NCBI RefSeq assembly: GCF_023634025.1
Contig: NZ_JALJCW010000001.1
Span: forward strand, 541,501-605,500
Direction of reading: 5' to 3'
Source of the DNA: Hanstruepera flava
Lineage (GTDB): Bacteria; Bacteroidota; Bacteroidia; Flavobacteriales; Flavobacteriaceae
DNA: 64,000 bases
Positions 34,998 through 45,413 of the stretch are shown one piece after another; position 1 is the stretch's first letter, and every line of letters begins with the position of its first letter. A program made the position numbers and the translations under genes. The notes beneath the pieces were generated by a model. The model saw only the letters and a program-made list of their open reading frames with translations, searched no databases and was not told the DNA's origin.

Positions 34998-36476
34998 TTA
35001 GTAGGCCTTCGCAAACAATACTCTACGTTTTGAAGGCTGTCCAGAATACACACAAACTCCAGGTTCAACCTTATCATCTAAAGGAATACATCTTATAGTA
35101 GCTTTAGTTTCTTCTTTTATTTTAGATTCTGTCTCTTCAGTTCCATCCCAATGCGCTGAAACAAAACCACCTTTTTCTTCAATGACATGCTTAAAATCTT
35201 CATAAGAATCAACTTCTGTGATGTGTGAATCTCTAAAATCTAATGCCTTTTTATATAACGAGCCTTGAATTTCATCCATTAAATCTACAACTTTTGTTGT
35301 TAGATTATCTATAGCGACAATTTCTTTTGACAATGTATCTCTACGCGCTAATTCAACTGTTCCGTTTTCCAAATCTTTTGGGCCAATGGCAATTCTTAAA
35401 GGTACACCTTGCAATTCATGTTGTGCAAATTTAGCTCCAGGTCGCAACGTATCACGATCATCAAATTTTATCGTAATACCTTTAGATCGTAATTCATCAA
35501 TAATAACATCGGCAAGTTTAGATATCTCATTCAATTGTTCCTCGTTTTTGTAAATTGGTACAATTACTACTTGATTGGGTGCTAAATTTGGTGGTAAGAC
35601 CAATCCGTGATCGTCACTATGAGTCATTATTAGGGCTCCCATTAGCCGTGTAGAAACACCCCAAGATGTAGCCCAAACGTAGTCTTGCTTACCTTCTTTA
35701 TTGGCAAACTTCACATCAAACGCTTTTGCAAAATTTTGACCTAAAAAATGTGATGTTCCTGCCTGTAGAGCTTTACCATCTTGCATTAAGGCCTCAATAC
35801 AATATGTTTCTACTGCTCCTGCAAAACGCTCACTATCAGATTTTATACCTTTAATTACTGGAATTGCCATGAAATTCTCAACAAAAGTAGCGTATACATT
35901 GTTCATTAATTCAGCTTCTTTTATAGCTTCCTTTTCTGTGGCATGAGCCGTATGCCCTTCCTGCCATAAAAATTCTGCAGTTCTCAAAAATAAACGTGTG
36001 CGCATTTCCCAACGCACCACATTTGCCCATTGGTTAACCAGGATAGGTAAATCTCTATAAGATTGTATCCAGCCTTTATAAGTATTCCAAATAATTGCCT
36101 CACTTGTTGGTCTTACTACTAACTCTTCTTCGAGTCTAGCCTCTGGATCCACACGCAATTTACCTGCATTATCAGGATCATTTTGTAATCTATAATGTGT
36201 AACAACTGCACACTCTTTAGCAAATCCTTCAGCATTTTTCTCTTCAGCTTCAAACAAGCTTTTTGGTACAAAAAGCGGAAAATAGGCGTTTTGATGTCCT
36301 GTCTCCTTAAACATTCTATCCAATTCTGCTTGAATTTTCTCCCAAATTGCAAAGCCATAAGGCTTAATTACCATACATCCTCTAACAGCTGAATTCTCGG
36401 CCAAGTCAGCCTTTACAACTAATTCGTTATACCATTTAGAATAATCCTCTTCCCTACTTGTAAGTTTTTTGCTCAT
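34998..36476 (-). CDS. proS: prolyl-tRNA synthetase, archaeal/eukaryotic type
   Basis: The enzyme charges tRNA-Pro. The 492-residue class II synthetase has motif 2 region [23 protein letters not shown] ([12 protein letters not shown] is diagnostic), [26 protein letters not shown] (motif 3), the anticodon-binding domain, and a C-terminal zinc-like/terminal-Tyr segment ending LFAKAY. This is the short form without the editing insertion found in E. coli-type ProRS, and it is the form used across Bacteroidota. Divergent from the lipoprotein gene at 36577. Confidence 0.95.
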   Translation of the reverse strand: MSKKLTSREEDYSKWYNELVVKADLAENSAVRGCMVIKPYGFAIWEKIQAELDRMFKETGHQNAYFPLFVPKSLFEAEEKNAEGFAKECAVVTHYRLQNDPDNAGKLRVDPEARLEEELVVRPTSEAIIWNTYKGWIQSYRDLPILVNQWANVVRWEMRTRLFLRTAEFLWQEGHTAHATEKEAIKEAELMNNVYATFVENFMAIPVIKGIKSDSERFAGAVETYCIEALMQDGKALQAGTSHFLGQNFAKAFDVKFANKEGKQDYVWATSWGVSTRLMGALIMTHSDDHGLVLPPNLAPNQVVIVPIYKNEEQLNEISKLADVIIDELRSKGITIKFDDRDTLRPGAKFAQHELQGVPLRIAIGPKDLENGTVELARRDTLSKEIVAIDNLTTKVVDLMDEIQGSLYKKALDFRDSHITEVDSYEDFKHVIEEKGGFVSAHWDGTEETESKIKEETKATIRCIPLDDKVEPGVCVYSGQPSKRRVLFAKAY

Positions 36477-36540
36477 ATACAGACTTTTGGCACAAAAATT
36501 GTGACTATGTTAAATAAAAAAATAGTTCAGCAAAACTAAC

Positions 36541-36548
36541 TATTTTTG
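36541..36548 (+). promoter_or_regulatory. possible -7 box of the lipoprotein-FadL unit
   Basis: TATTTTTG matches TAnnTTTG and lies 28 bp before ATG 36577. No correctly spaced TTG is seen. Confidence 0.4.
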
Positions 36549-36576
36549 TTATGTTCAACAATTAAATATAGAAGAT

Positions 36577-37593
36577 ATGCAATTTAAAAACTACCCAAGC
36601 ATAAAATTTGTGCCATTTACATTAATTAGTGCATTGCTTATCTTAACTTCATGTGGATCCAGTCAGCAAGTTGTTCAAGATAGCGATGGAATTTACGGAT
36701 CCTCAGGTAACGATGTGACCTATGTAGATGTTGAACAAGCACCTTCAGAACAATATAATCCTAATAGTACATTTTACAAGAACTATTTTAACGAGAAAGC
36801 TTCAGAATATGATATTTACACCGAAGATGAAGTCTTTACAGATGTTGATGAATATGAAGGTGATTATGCTGAAGAAAACGATTCACTTCAAGTTGATTAC
36901 AATAATTATGCTGGTTGGGGACAAGAAACAAGTAGCGTTTCCATAAATGTATACAGTGGTTTTGGGCTTGGCTATGCTGGATACTGGAACAACTATTGGG
37001 GTTGGAATGCTGGTTGGGGCTGGGGCTATCCAGGTTGGGCTTGGGGTCCAGGTTGGGGCTACCCAGGCTACGGTTGGGGATATTACCCACCTTATTATGG
37101 ATGTTATTATCCTACACCATACTATTCTAATGGATACCGCTATTCATATGTAAATGGAAGAAGAGGTGTGTCGTCTTACAGAAATGGATATTCGCGTACA
37201 GCCTACAATAATAATTACTTAAATACCAGAGGCAGATCGCGCTATTTAAATACAACTACTAGACGCTATACAACTTCTGGAAGAACTAGAATAAATTCTG
37301 AAGGAAGACCAAATAATTCGTTAACAAATTCAAATTCTACCGTAAAGCCTAGAAGTGGTAGAACAAGAACAAACACAAATTCTACCTCAAGACCTAGATC
37401 TAATTATAATGGAACAACTTCCAGGCCAAGGTCTAACTCGTCAACTAGACCACGATCACAGTACAATTCATCACCCAGACCGAGATCTTCAGCTCCAAGC
37501 AGAAGTTATAGTTCACCAAGACCCAGTAGTGGTGGCGGAGGTTTTTCTCGAGGTGGAGGTGGCTCTAGCCGTGGCGGTAGAGGCGGTATTTAA
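36577..37593 (+). CDS. Trp/Gly/Tyr-rich low-complexity lipoprotein
   Basis: The 338-residue protein has a lipoprotein signal (FVPFTLISALLILTSCGSS, Cys about residue 27), an acidic spacer, then an aromatic-glycine tract (about residues 125-190: WNNYWGWNAGWGWGYPGW and following Tyr/Pro/Gly runs) and a Ser/Arg/Asn/Thr-rich tail ending in glycine/arginine repeats (SRGGGGSSRGGRGGI). Fold and function are unknown; composition is like surface or adhesive low-complexity proteins. It is 29 bp upstream of an OmpP1/FadL-type porin and probably cotranscribed. Confidence 0.75.
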   Translation: MQFKNYPSIKFVPFTLISALLILTSCGSSQQVVQDSDGIYGSSGNDVTYVDVEQAPSEQYNPNSTFYKNYFNEKASEYDIYTEDEVFTDVDEYEGDYAEENDSLQVDYNNYAGWGQETSSVSINVYSGFGLGYAGYWNNYWGWNAGWGWGYPGWAWGPGWGYPGYGWGYYPPYYGCYYPTPYYSNGYRYSYVNGRRGVSSYRNGYSRTAYNNNYLNTRGRSRYLNTTTRRYTTSGRTRINSEGRPNNSLTNSNSTVKPRSGRTRTNTNSTSRPRSNYNGTTSRPRSNSSTRPRSQYNSSPRPRSSAPSRSYSSPRPSSGGGGFSRGGGGSSRGGRGGI

Positions 37594-37622
37594 TCTGTAG
37601 TTAAATCAAGTAAAAAATTGTT

Positions 37623-39146
37623 ATGAAAAAATTAATGATTCCAATCATTAGCGCATTGTGCTTGTCTTCAACCTACGCTCAAGACATAACAGATGCCTTG
37701 CGTTATTCTCAAGATGAAATTAAAGGAACTGCTCGTTTTAGAGCGTTAAGCGGCGCTTTTGGTGCTTTAGGAGGAGATATGAGTGCTGTTAGTATAAACC
37801 CTGCAGGTTCGGCTGTTTTTTCTTCAAGTCATATTTCTATGTCTTTATCGAATAAACATGTTAAAAATGAAACCCAATATTTTAATGGCTATTCTGGAAA
37901 TTCATTTTCAAATATTGATTTAGGACAATCTGGAGCTGCTTTTGTTTTTAATAATAGAAACCAAAATTCGAAATGGAACAAATTCACTATAGGAGTTTCC
38001 TACGAACAAATTCAAGATTTTGATAATGATTGGTATGCTTATGGCGTAAACCCAATCAATTCTATTGATAGTTATTTTTTAGAATACGCCAATGGCTTAA
38101 GACTAGATGAAATATCGGCTTTACCAGGCGAAACGTATTCTCAAGCCTACTCTGAAATAGGCAGTTTGTATGGCTACGGAAATCAGCAAGCTTTTTTAGG
38201 TTATGAATCCTATATATTAGAACCTGATGATTTTAATGACGACAATACTATATACACCTCAAATATTAGTGGAGGAAATTACAACCATAATTATAATTAC
38301 AGTTCTTCGGGTTACAATGGAAAATTCACTTTTAATGCCGCTGCAGAATATAATAACCGCTTATATATAGGTCTGAATTTGAATTCCCACTTTATTAACT
38401 ATAGTAGTTACACATATTTAACTGAAACAAATAATAATCAAGGATCCATTGTTAGCCAAGTAAATTTTGGCAATAGTCTTTATACAATAGGTTCTGGGTT
38501 TTCATTTCAATTAGGAACCATAGTAAAAGTAACCAATGGTTTACGAGCTGGGGTTACTTACAACTCTCCTACTTGGATGAACATTTCTGACGAAACCACA
38601 CAATATATTAGGACAGTCAGGGATGACAATGGTTCAAATGTTTCACAAGTCATAGATCCATTAATCGTCAATATTTATCCTACTTACAGGTTACAAACAC
38701 CTGGAAAAATTACAGGTAGCTTGGCTTATGTATTTGGAAATTATGGCCTAATTAGTTTTGATTACTCTGTAAAAGATTACGGCAATACTAAATTCAAACC
38801 TAAATCTGATCTTTATTTTTCTGAACAAAACAACATTATTAATAATAATTTAAGAGCTGCTTCAATTTATAGAGTTGGAGCAGAAATAAAACTAAACCGT
38901 TTAAGTTTAAGAGGAGGCTATCGTTTTGAAGAAAGTCCATATAAAAATGAAATTGCTGTTGGAGATTTAAATTCTTGGTCTACAGGTTTAGGTTATAATT
39001 TTAACAATATTGTAAAACTAGATTTATCTTTTGATCAGTCTAAACGTGAAAGCAATCCTCAACTATATAATGTTGGCTTGGTTGATCGTGCTAATTTGGA
39101 TACAACAATCTCAAATTTCACAATGACTGTTGTTTTCAATCTTTAG
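37623..39146 (+). CDS. OmpP1/FadL-family outer-membrane protein
   Basis: The 507-residue barrel has a signal peptide (MKKLMIPIISALCLSSTYAQ) and the FadL/OmpP1 start in which the mature N-terminus forms the hatch: YSQDEIKGTARFRALSGAFG and GALGGDMSAVSINPAGSAVF (NPAG is the family's marker). Many alternating strands follow, ending in TISNFTMTVVFNL with a terminal Leu after Phe-Asn. FadL relatives import hydrophobic molecules; the substrate is unknown. The Bacteroidota branch of this family is often just called hemin receptor or OMP transport protein. It follows the low-complexity lipoprotein gene. Confidence 0.88.
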   Translation: MKKLMIPIISALCLSSTYAQDITDALRYSQDEIKGTARFRALSGAFGALGGDMSAVSINPAGSAVFSSSHISMSLSNKHVKNETQYFNGYSGNSFSNIDLGQSGAAFVFNNRNQNSKWNKFTIGVSYEQIQDFDNDWYAYGVNPINSIDSYFLEYANGLRLDEISALPGETYSQAYSEIGSLYGYGNQQAFLGYESYILEPDDFNDDNTIYTSNISGGNYNHNYNYSSSGYNGKFTFNAAAEYNNRLYIGLNLNSHFINYSSYTYLTETNNNQGSIVSQVNFGNSLYTIGSGFSFQLGTIVKVTNGLRAGVTYNSPTWMNISDETTQYIRTVRDDNGSNVSQVIDPLIVNIYPTYRLQTPGKITGSLAYVFGNYGLISFDYSVKDYGNTKFKPKSDLYFSEQNNIINNNLRAASIYRVGAEIKLNRLSLRGGYRFEESPYKNEIAVGDLNSWSTGLGYNFNNIVKLDLSFDQSKRESNPQLYNVGLVDRANLDTTISNFTMTVVFNL

Positions 39147-39165
39147 TTAATATAAATAATTACAT

Positions 39166-39202
39166 AAAAAAAGCTTGAGCTACTAGCTCAAGCTTTTTTT
39201 AT
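39166..39202. terminator. bidirectional terminator between the porin and giant-protein genes
   Basis: AAAAAGCTTGAGC and GCTCAAGCTTTTT pair around a 5-nt loop, with A and T runs outside, between convergent genes. Confidence 0.9.
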
Positions 39203-39240
39203 TGTCATCAAGCCAATTTGCTTGGTGTTTCCTTATTTAC

Positions 39241-42200
39241 TTATCGTTTTAAAGTAAAATGAGCTTTGAATTCTTTCATGGCTTCATCATCTGGCGATTC
39301 TTTATATACAACTGTAAACCAATAATCACTAGTAGGTAATGGATATCCATTTAAAGTCCCATCCCAACCGGGACTTGTCGGACTTAATTGTTTTAATAGC
39401 TTACCATATCTATCAAATATATTGATAACGGCATCTGGATTGATACCGGAAATTTGCCATAAGTCATTATCTCCATCGTTATTTGGCGTAAAGAAAAGCG
39501 GGTAATCTATAACAAACACAGTATCACTTGCTATACCACAACCATTAATATCTCTAACCTGAATTTCATGTTCACCATATAATACATTAGTAAAAGTATA
39601 TGTATTATCGTTTGGCTCATTACTCACCCAAGGGCCATTATCAATACTGAACTCAAAAATCGCAGACGCTTCACCTGTTGCCGTAACAGAAATTACATTA
39701 TTATCTGCAAATGCTTCAGTAACAACTTCTGCATTAACAACTGGAGGGGAACTTTCTTCTACTACCACTGGTATAATATTAAAGCATCCTGTAGTAATAT
39801 TGATTATCTCTACAGTATGAGTTCCTGCTTGTGTAGCCGTGTAACTTGAATCTATACTCACAATCGTTCCATTTGGGTCTACCCATTCAAAAGTGTATTC
39901 AGCAGGATTTAAACCTGTGTCAATAGTTGGAGGTCCAACAACTTCAGTTCCATTTGTGTTTATACATATAACATATTGATCATCTGGAATAAATACAGGA
40001 AGTGGATTAACTATTAAATCAAACGTAATAATAGTATAGCAACCTGTCCCATCGTCATTAGGATCTGCAGGGTCTCCCGTATTAGTTACTCGAACATAAA
40101 TAGTTTGAGGGGTAGAAATATTAGTATAATTTGTTGGTGTAGCTATTTCATTATCTCCAGATTCTGCATCAGCAAATGATTCATAATAAGTAACTGACTC
40201 ATCAAAATCATTAAGCATCAACCCTTCATTTTGGGTCAAATCAAACTCTTCCTGTAAATTACCAGGGTCATTATCATCACATTCTATTAAATCTGGCAAT
40301 ACATCATTAGGTGTCGGCAATGTGTTAACCACTAACGTTAATGTTGTAAGTGCATAGCAACTACTTCCACTGGTAGTTTCAGTCACAGTTACAAAAAGTG
40401 TTTGTGGGTTATGAGGCAAACCTCCTACTGAAGTATTATCATAAGCTGTATAATCTGCAATTGGATTATTAGGAATATCCATCATTGTTTCATAATAGTC
40501 AACCACTAGTGAAGCATTCCCCCCTGTTAAAGCATCATTTTGTGTTGTTAAATCAAATGTTGCAAAGCCATCATTATCATTTGAATCATCACAAATTTCA
40601 TAAATACTGTCTTGAGCATCTACTGGAATTACAGGCAATGGATTTACAACTAAATCGAATTGACCTACTGTAACACATCCATTGGTACCTTCTAAACGAA
40701 CATATATTGTTGTGTTTCCGGATACGTAGTCTGACAATTGAGGTTCAACTATTGGATTCATTCCAGGAACAGCTTCAGCATCGGCTAAAGTTTCATGATA
40801 AGTAAGTGTGAAATCAGCTGGGTTTTGAGTACCATAAATAGTATCATTCATAGTGTTCAAGTTAAATGATACAATACCATCGTCATCGTCATCACACAAA
40901 GCATAAGGATCAATATTTGATGGAACGTCTGGTGATGGTTCAACAATAAGCATTAATTCAACTACTGTTGGACAATCAGCTCCAGTACCAAAACTTACTC
41001 TTATATAAATAATCTGTCCAGCAACATTAGAAAGTGTATCACCTTGAGGGTTTACATTATCTAAAGCATTTTGTTGAGTTAAATGGAAAGACACAATTAA
41101 AGTTGGATCTACAGCCAAAATTTCATCTCTAGCACTAGACAAATCAAAAGTAGCAAGACCATCATTATCAACATCACATTCTTGTAATGGAGTTGGAGTA
41201 GCCACTGAAGGTCCGTTTGTAACTTCTAAAATTAAAGTTGTAGTATCGTAACACCCTGTAATATTATCCTCAACTCTAACATAAAGGGTTTCACCATCTG
41301 TTCCTACATAAGCTGTATCTGAAGGCATTACTTGTGGTGTTCCCATTTGAGCAGCTACTAATGAGTTATAATAGGTTACGCTATAATTTGAATTACTTCC
41401 AGAAATTTCGTCATTTTTAACAGTTAAGTCCATTTCAACCATTCCATCTGGAGTAGCATCGTCACAAACCACAAGCGGTGTAGGATTCACAACAGTTGGT
41501 AATGGGTGTACATTTAATGTTGTTGTTGATGTATTCGGACAAGTCCCATTTGTTGTATACTCAATAGTATAAGTAGCTCCAGGAGTTCCGCCAGTAACTT
41601 CTCCTGTTGCAACATCAATTACAGCGCTATCTGGGGGTACTGGGTTAAAAGCAAAGGTTCCACCTGGTAAACCAGTGACAGTTGCTGTACCTCCATCACA
41701 AGTTGGAGACACAGTAAACGACGCATCATCAATTGCAATAACTGTAATATCTTCTGTGCTTGTAGCAGGACATGCTCCAACTGTTGTATATTCTATGGTG
41801 TAAGTTGTTCCAGAAGTTCCATTAGTAACTTCTCCAGTTGCCACATCAATTACAGCACCATCCGTCGGCACTGGATTAAATGCAAATGATCCGCCAGTAT
41901 TCCCTATAATTGTTACAGTTCCACCGTCACATGTTGGCGAAGTTGTAAAACTAGCATCATCTGCTGGTAAAACAGTTACATTTTGAAAACTAGATTCTGG
42001 ACAAGGCCCACTAGTAGTATATTGAACAGTATAAGTAGCACCTGGTGTCCCACCTGTTACTTCTCCTGTATTTGAATCTATAGTAGCACCATCTGTTGGT
42101 ACTGGATTAAAAACAAAAGTACCACCCGAATCGCCAACAATGGTCATTGTCCCACCATCACAGTTTTCTAAAACAGTAAATGCGGGATCCTCTTGTGAAT

Positions 42201-45200
42201 ATACTGTTACATCTTCTGTACTACTTGCTCCACAAGAACCAAAAATAGTATACTCAATGGTATAGGTAGCTCCTGAAGTCCCATTAGTAACTTCACCAGT
42301 TACTGGATCTATAGCTGCTGTATCTGTTGGCACTGGATTAAACGTAAATGTTCCACCAGTATCTCCAGTTATAGTTACAGTTCCTCCGTCACAAGTTGGC
42401 GTCGTAGTAAATGTAGGATTTGCAGTAGTTAAAACTGTTACATCTTGTGTTGAGGAAGCAGGACAAACACCTGTTGTTGTATATTCAATAGTATAAGTTG
42501 TTCCTGATGTTCCACCAGTAACAGTTCCTGTTGAAGTATCAATAGAAGCCCCATCAGTTGGCACTGGGTTAAATGCGAAGGTTCCGCCAACTGTACCAGT
42601 AATAGTTACGGTTCCGCCATCACATGTTGGCGAAGTTGTAAAACTAGCATCATCATTAGGCAATACGGTTATATCTTGAGTAGAACTTGCACCACACGAA
42701 CCAGATATAGTATATTCTATAGTATAGGTTGTACCTGGAACGCCATTGGTAACAACTCCTGTTGCTGCATCTATTGTTGCCCCATCGGTAGGCACGGGAT
42801 TAAAAGTAAAAGTTCCACCTGTGTCTCCTGTTATTGTAACTGTTCCGCCATCACAAGTATCTGTTGTAGTGAATGCTGGATTAGCAGTTGCTAACACCGT
42901 TACGTCTTCTGTACTACTCGATCCACATGCACCAGAAATAGTATACTCAATGGTATAAGTTGCTCCAGATGTTCCTCCTGTAACCTCACCAGTCGCTGGG
43001 TCAATTACAGCACCGTCCGTAGGCACTGGATTAAAAGCAAAAGTTCCACCAGTATCTCCAGTTATAGTGACAGTTCCTCCGTCACATGTTGGTGTGGTTG
43101 TAAAGGAAGGATCTGATGCAGTTAGTGCAGTAACATCTTCTGTACTTGTAGCTGGACAAGACCCCATTGTTGTGTATTCAATGGTATAAGTAGCTCCAGA
43201 TGTTCCATTAGTAACTGTCCCTGTTGTTGCATCAATAACCGCACCATCTGTAGGCGCAGGGTTAAAGGTAAAAGTTCCTCCTGTTGTACCTGTAATAGTA
43301 ACAGTACCACCATCACATGTTGGAGTCGTTGTAAAACTAGCATCATCTGCGGTTAATACGGTAACATCTTCAGAAGATGTTGCACTACAAGCTCCTGTTA
43401 TTGTATATTCTAAAGTATACTGCGTTCCCGGAACACCGTTTGTAATTGTTCCAGTATTTGCATCAAGAGTTGCTCCATCTGTGGGTACAGGATTAAAAGT
43501 AAAAGTTCCGCCAGAAGTTCCTGTAATTGTTGCTGTAGCACCATCACAAGTAGGCGTTAAGGTAAATGTTGCACTTCCGGAGTTATTTACTGTAACAGTC
43601 TCTGATTGTGTTAACGCACCATTACATCCTGAATTAGGATTATAAACGTTCTCTAGGTTCAATGTTTGATCTGCCGTAATTCCTGGAATAGTAACCACAA
43701 AAACTCCAGTAGCATCTAATGTAACTTGCTGGGTTGCTCCTCCATTAACATTATAGTCTACAACATCACCTTCTGAACCTGTTATTGTAAACTCGGCATC
43801 TCCACCAGAGCAAACAGAATTATTACTTGTTAAAGTAATTACTGGTGTAGGTTGAACCACAACAGTAATAGGCCTAACCGCCACATATTCATCTCCTGTT
43901 ATAGCGTCGGTATAAGTAAGTTGGGCAATATAAGTTGTTGTTGTATTCGGTGTAACCGTTAAATTTGTGGGATCAGTTCCTATTACTGCTCCTGTTTCAT
44001 CTAACCATTCAAAATCATAGATTGGAGTACCGTTCGGATAAAATTGCCAAGCTTCAGGAATCGAAACATCCCAGACACCAGTATTTCTACCTGGTGGCGC
44101 AATGCCTTGAGTTCCAGCATCATTTTGTATACCTATAGCTGCACGGCCGCCAGCCCATGTTGAACAAACTGGTTTTTGAAAAATATAGGTTTCAATTACA
44201 TTTGTAGACTCATAAAACAAAATCATTTGAGAAGTTCTCAATGTAGTACATCCAAATTGTGGAGGATTAAAAAAGCTAAATACAAACACACGGAAAGGCG
44301 CAGTACCTTTTACCCCAAATGTAATGTTGTATGTATTAGGATCAACTCCTCCTGCTCCTGGAAAAATATCATGAACGGCACCAAAGATATTTCCATCTCC
44401 CAATGCAGCATCAGTATTGTTAGGTATGGTTGCCCCAGCTGCAGGTGTCCAATAATGGAAGGTATTGGCATTGCTTAAATCAAAACTTACAGCTCCGTTA
44501 GTTGACAACACACAACTTTGATAATCATTTTGATAAAACTCAAAATCGAAAGCAAAGTTTAAAACACTACTCCAAATATCATCTACATTAAGATTGGTAT
44601 CACCAGCAGTATCTCCAAAACTAAATGGTGGGTTAAATGGAATTGATCTCACGCCATATGTATTACTCTCTCCCACCTCGGTATATGTAGCTGACAGAGT
44701 GATTGGTGGAATAGTTCCTGTTGCTTGATCAATACAGCCGCCATTGGTAATACAAACATCTCCACTACAATTTATTGAACCTGCACTTGATGTTACATTC
44801 ATATCAAAAGACCCGCTACCAGAACTTGTAGTGGATTCAAAAACTCTAATTTCTATAACAGCAGTATCACAATTAGTTGGGTTGGCATTTTCACAAATCT
44901 CATAAGTTATATAGTATAATCCAGGAGGGGTATTGGCCGCTATACCAACAAAACCAAATGCTGTATTCAATGTAGTAAAGCCCGTTGGGTCTGGCACTGT
45001 TTCAGTCATCGTAAAATTACCTATTGTTGCCACGGTAATAGGTGTGCCGTTAAATAAATCGTTAAAATAAATCCTATCTCCACTTGAATTAGACGGATTC
45101 GGGTTATTTGCCCTTCCAACCAAAACATCATCAATCGCGCTTAATTGCGCCCAAGAATTAGATATAACAAATGAGGAAAATAAAAGAAATAATACTGCTA

Positions 45201-45210
45201 TCTTTTTCAT
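39241..45210 (-). CDS. giant repetitive surface protein with type B T9SS sorting domain
   Basis: The 1989-residue protein starts at ATG 45210 (a TTG two codons upstream is ignored) with a signal peptide (MKKIAVLFLLFSSFVISNSWAQ). The N-terminal 530 residues hold a lectin/PA14-like beta region and an Ig-like link (TPVITLTSNNSVCSGGDAEF). Residues about 544-1237 are nine tandem 77-residue repeats, each with PTCDGGTVTITG and FNPVPTDGA. Residues about 1245-1740 are five looser 95-100-residue repeats with a CDDxxDG...FDL motif. The C-terminus (FFTPNNDGDNDLWQI ... GTLNGYPLPTSDYWF) is the gliding-motility-associated type B T9SS signal. Secreted adhesin-like protein; no enzyme domain seen. Confidence 0.93.
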   Translation of the reverse strand: MKKIAVLFLLFSSFVISNSWAQLSAIDDVLVGRANNPNPSNSSGDRIYFNDLFNGTPITVATIGNFTMTETVPDPTGFTTLNTAFGFVGIAANTPPGLYYITYEICENANPTNCDTAVIEIRVFESTTSSGSGSFDMNVTSSAGSINCSGDVCITNGGCIDQATGTIPPITLSATYTEVGESNTYGVRSIPFNPPFSFGDTAGDTNLNVDDIWSSVLNFAFDFEFYQNDYQSCVLSTNGAVSFDLSNANTFHYWTPAAGATIPNNTDAALGDGNIFGAVHDIFPGAGGVDPNTYNITFGVKGTAPFRVFVFSFFNPPQFGCTTLRTSQMILFYESTNVIETYIFQKPVCSTWAGGRAAIGIQNDAGTQGIAPPGRNTGVWDVSIPEAWQFYPNGTPIYDFEWLDETGAVIGTDPTNLTVTPNTTTTYIAQLTYTDAITGDEYVAVRPITVVVQPTPVITLTSNNSVCSGGDAEFTITGSEGDVVDYNVNGGATQQVTLDATGVFVVTIPGITADQTLNLENVYNPNSGCNGALTQSETVTVNNSGSATFTLTPTCDGATATITGTSGGTFTFNPVPTDGATLDANTGTITNGVPGTQYTLEYTITGACSATSSEDVTVLTADDASFTTTPTCDGGTVTITGTTGGTFTFNPAPTDGAVIDATTGTVTNGTSGATYTIEYTTMGSCPATSTEDVTALTASDPSFTTTPTCDGGTVTITGDTGGTFAFNPVPTDGAVIDPATGEVTGGTSGATYTIEYTISGACGSSSTEDVTVLATANPAFTTTDTCDGGTVTITGDTGGTFTFNPVPTDGATIDAATGVVTNGVPGTTYTIEYTISGSCGASSTQDITVLPNDDASFTTSPTCDGGTVTITGTVGGTFAFNPVPTDGASIDTSTGTVTGGTSGTTYTIEYTTTGVCPASSTQDVTVLTTANPTFTTTPTCDGGTVTITGDTGGTFTFNPVPTDTAAIDPVTGEVTNGTSGATYTIEYTIFGSCGASSTEDVTVYSQEDPAFTVLENCDGGTMTIVGDSGGTFVFNPVPTDGATIDSNTGEVTGGTPGATYTVQYTTSGPCPESSFQNVTVLPADDASFTTSPTCDGGTVTIIGNTGGSFAFNPVPTDGAVIDVATGEVTNGTSGTTYTIEYTTVGACPATSTEDITVIAIDDASFTVSPTCDGGTATVTGLPGGTFAFNPVPPDSAVIDVATGEVTGGTPGATYTIEYTTNGTCPNTSTTTLNVHPLPTVVNPTPLVVCDDATPDGMVEMDLTVKNDEISGSNSNYSVTYYNSLVAAQMGTPQVMPSDTAYVGTDGETLYVRVEDNITGCYDTTTLILEVTNGPSVATPTPLQECDVDNDGLATFDLSSARDEILAVDPTLIVSFHLTQQNALDNVNPQGDTLSNVAGQIIYIRVSFGTGADCPTVVELMLIVEPSPDVPSNIDPYALCDDDDDGIVSFNLNTMNDTIYGTQNPADFTLTYHETLADAEAVPGMNPIVEPQLSDYVSGNTTIYVRLEGTNGCVTVGQFDLVVNPLPVIPVDAQDSIYEICDDSNDNDGFATFDLTTQNDALTGGNASLVVDYYETMMDIPNNPIADYTAYDNTSVGGLPHNPQTLFVTVTETTSGSSCYALTTLTLVVNTLPTPNDVLPDLIECDDNDPGNLQEEFDLTQNEGLMLNDFDESVTYYESFADAESGDNEIATPTNYTNISTPQTIYVRVTNTGDPADPNDDGTGCYTIITFDLIVNPLPVFIPDDQYVICINTNGTEVVGPPTIDTGLNPAEYTFEWVDPNGTIVSIDSSYTATQAGTHTVEIINITTGCFNIIPVVVEESSPPVVNAEVVTEAFADNNVISVTATGEASAIFEFSIDNGPWVSNEPNDNTYTFTNVLYGEHEIQVRDINGCGIASDTVFVIDYPLFFTPNNDGDNDLWQISGINPDAVINIFDRYGKLLKQLSPTSPGWDGTLNGYPLPTSDYWFTVVYKESPDDEAMKEFKAHFTLKR
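41500..43578 (-). repeat. nine exact 231-bp tandem repeats inside the giant T9SS protein gene
   Basis: The cysteine codon of each PTCDGG motif recurs every 231 bp, from 43548 down to 41700 (eight intervals, total 1848 bp). Units differ by synonymous and conservative changes but keep exact length, which suggests selection on the 77-residue fold plus exchange between units. Confidence 0.92.
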
Positions 45211-45382
45211 AAACAAGAACTTTTAATATTTTTTTTCAGGGCTATATTACTAAAGGGTTAAAGGATTATTAATCCAATATTAATATGAGGCGTGAAAATT
45301 AAGAAAAATTTAGGAAAAACGCCTTAATTAATCGATGAAATTAATTGTTTGTTAATACAATGTGCAAAAAAACGGAATTGTG

Positions 45383-45390
45383 TATCTTTG
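45383..45390 (+). promoter_or_regulatory. folE: possible -7 box of folE
   Basis: TATCTTTG fits TAnnTTTG and lies 23 bp upstream of the folE start. No correctly spaced TTG is present. Confidence 0.45.
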
Positions 45391-45413
45391 CAGACTAATA
45401 TATTTTCAATTTC

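Noticed and set aside
36836-37600. His/Gln-rich and Gly/Val-rich frames overlapping the low-complexity lipoprotein
   Set aside because: They come from alternative-frame reading of repetitive codons; the frame with the lipoprotein signal is the real gene.
42676-42958. Cys/Ser-rich frames on the plus strand opposite the giant protein repeats
   Set aside because: They are antisense reflections of the Thr/Gly-rich repeats with no signal or family match.
41500-43578. Regular 231-bp spacing looks array-like (CRISPR or satellite)
   Set aside because: The repeats are one open reading frame with conserved protein modules and no spacers.
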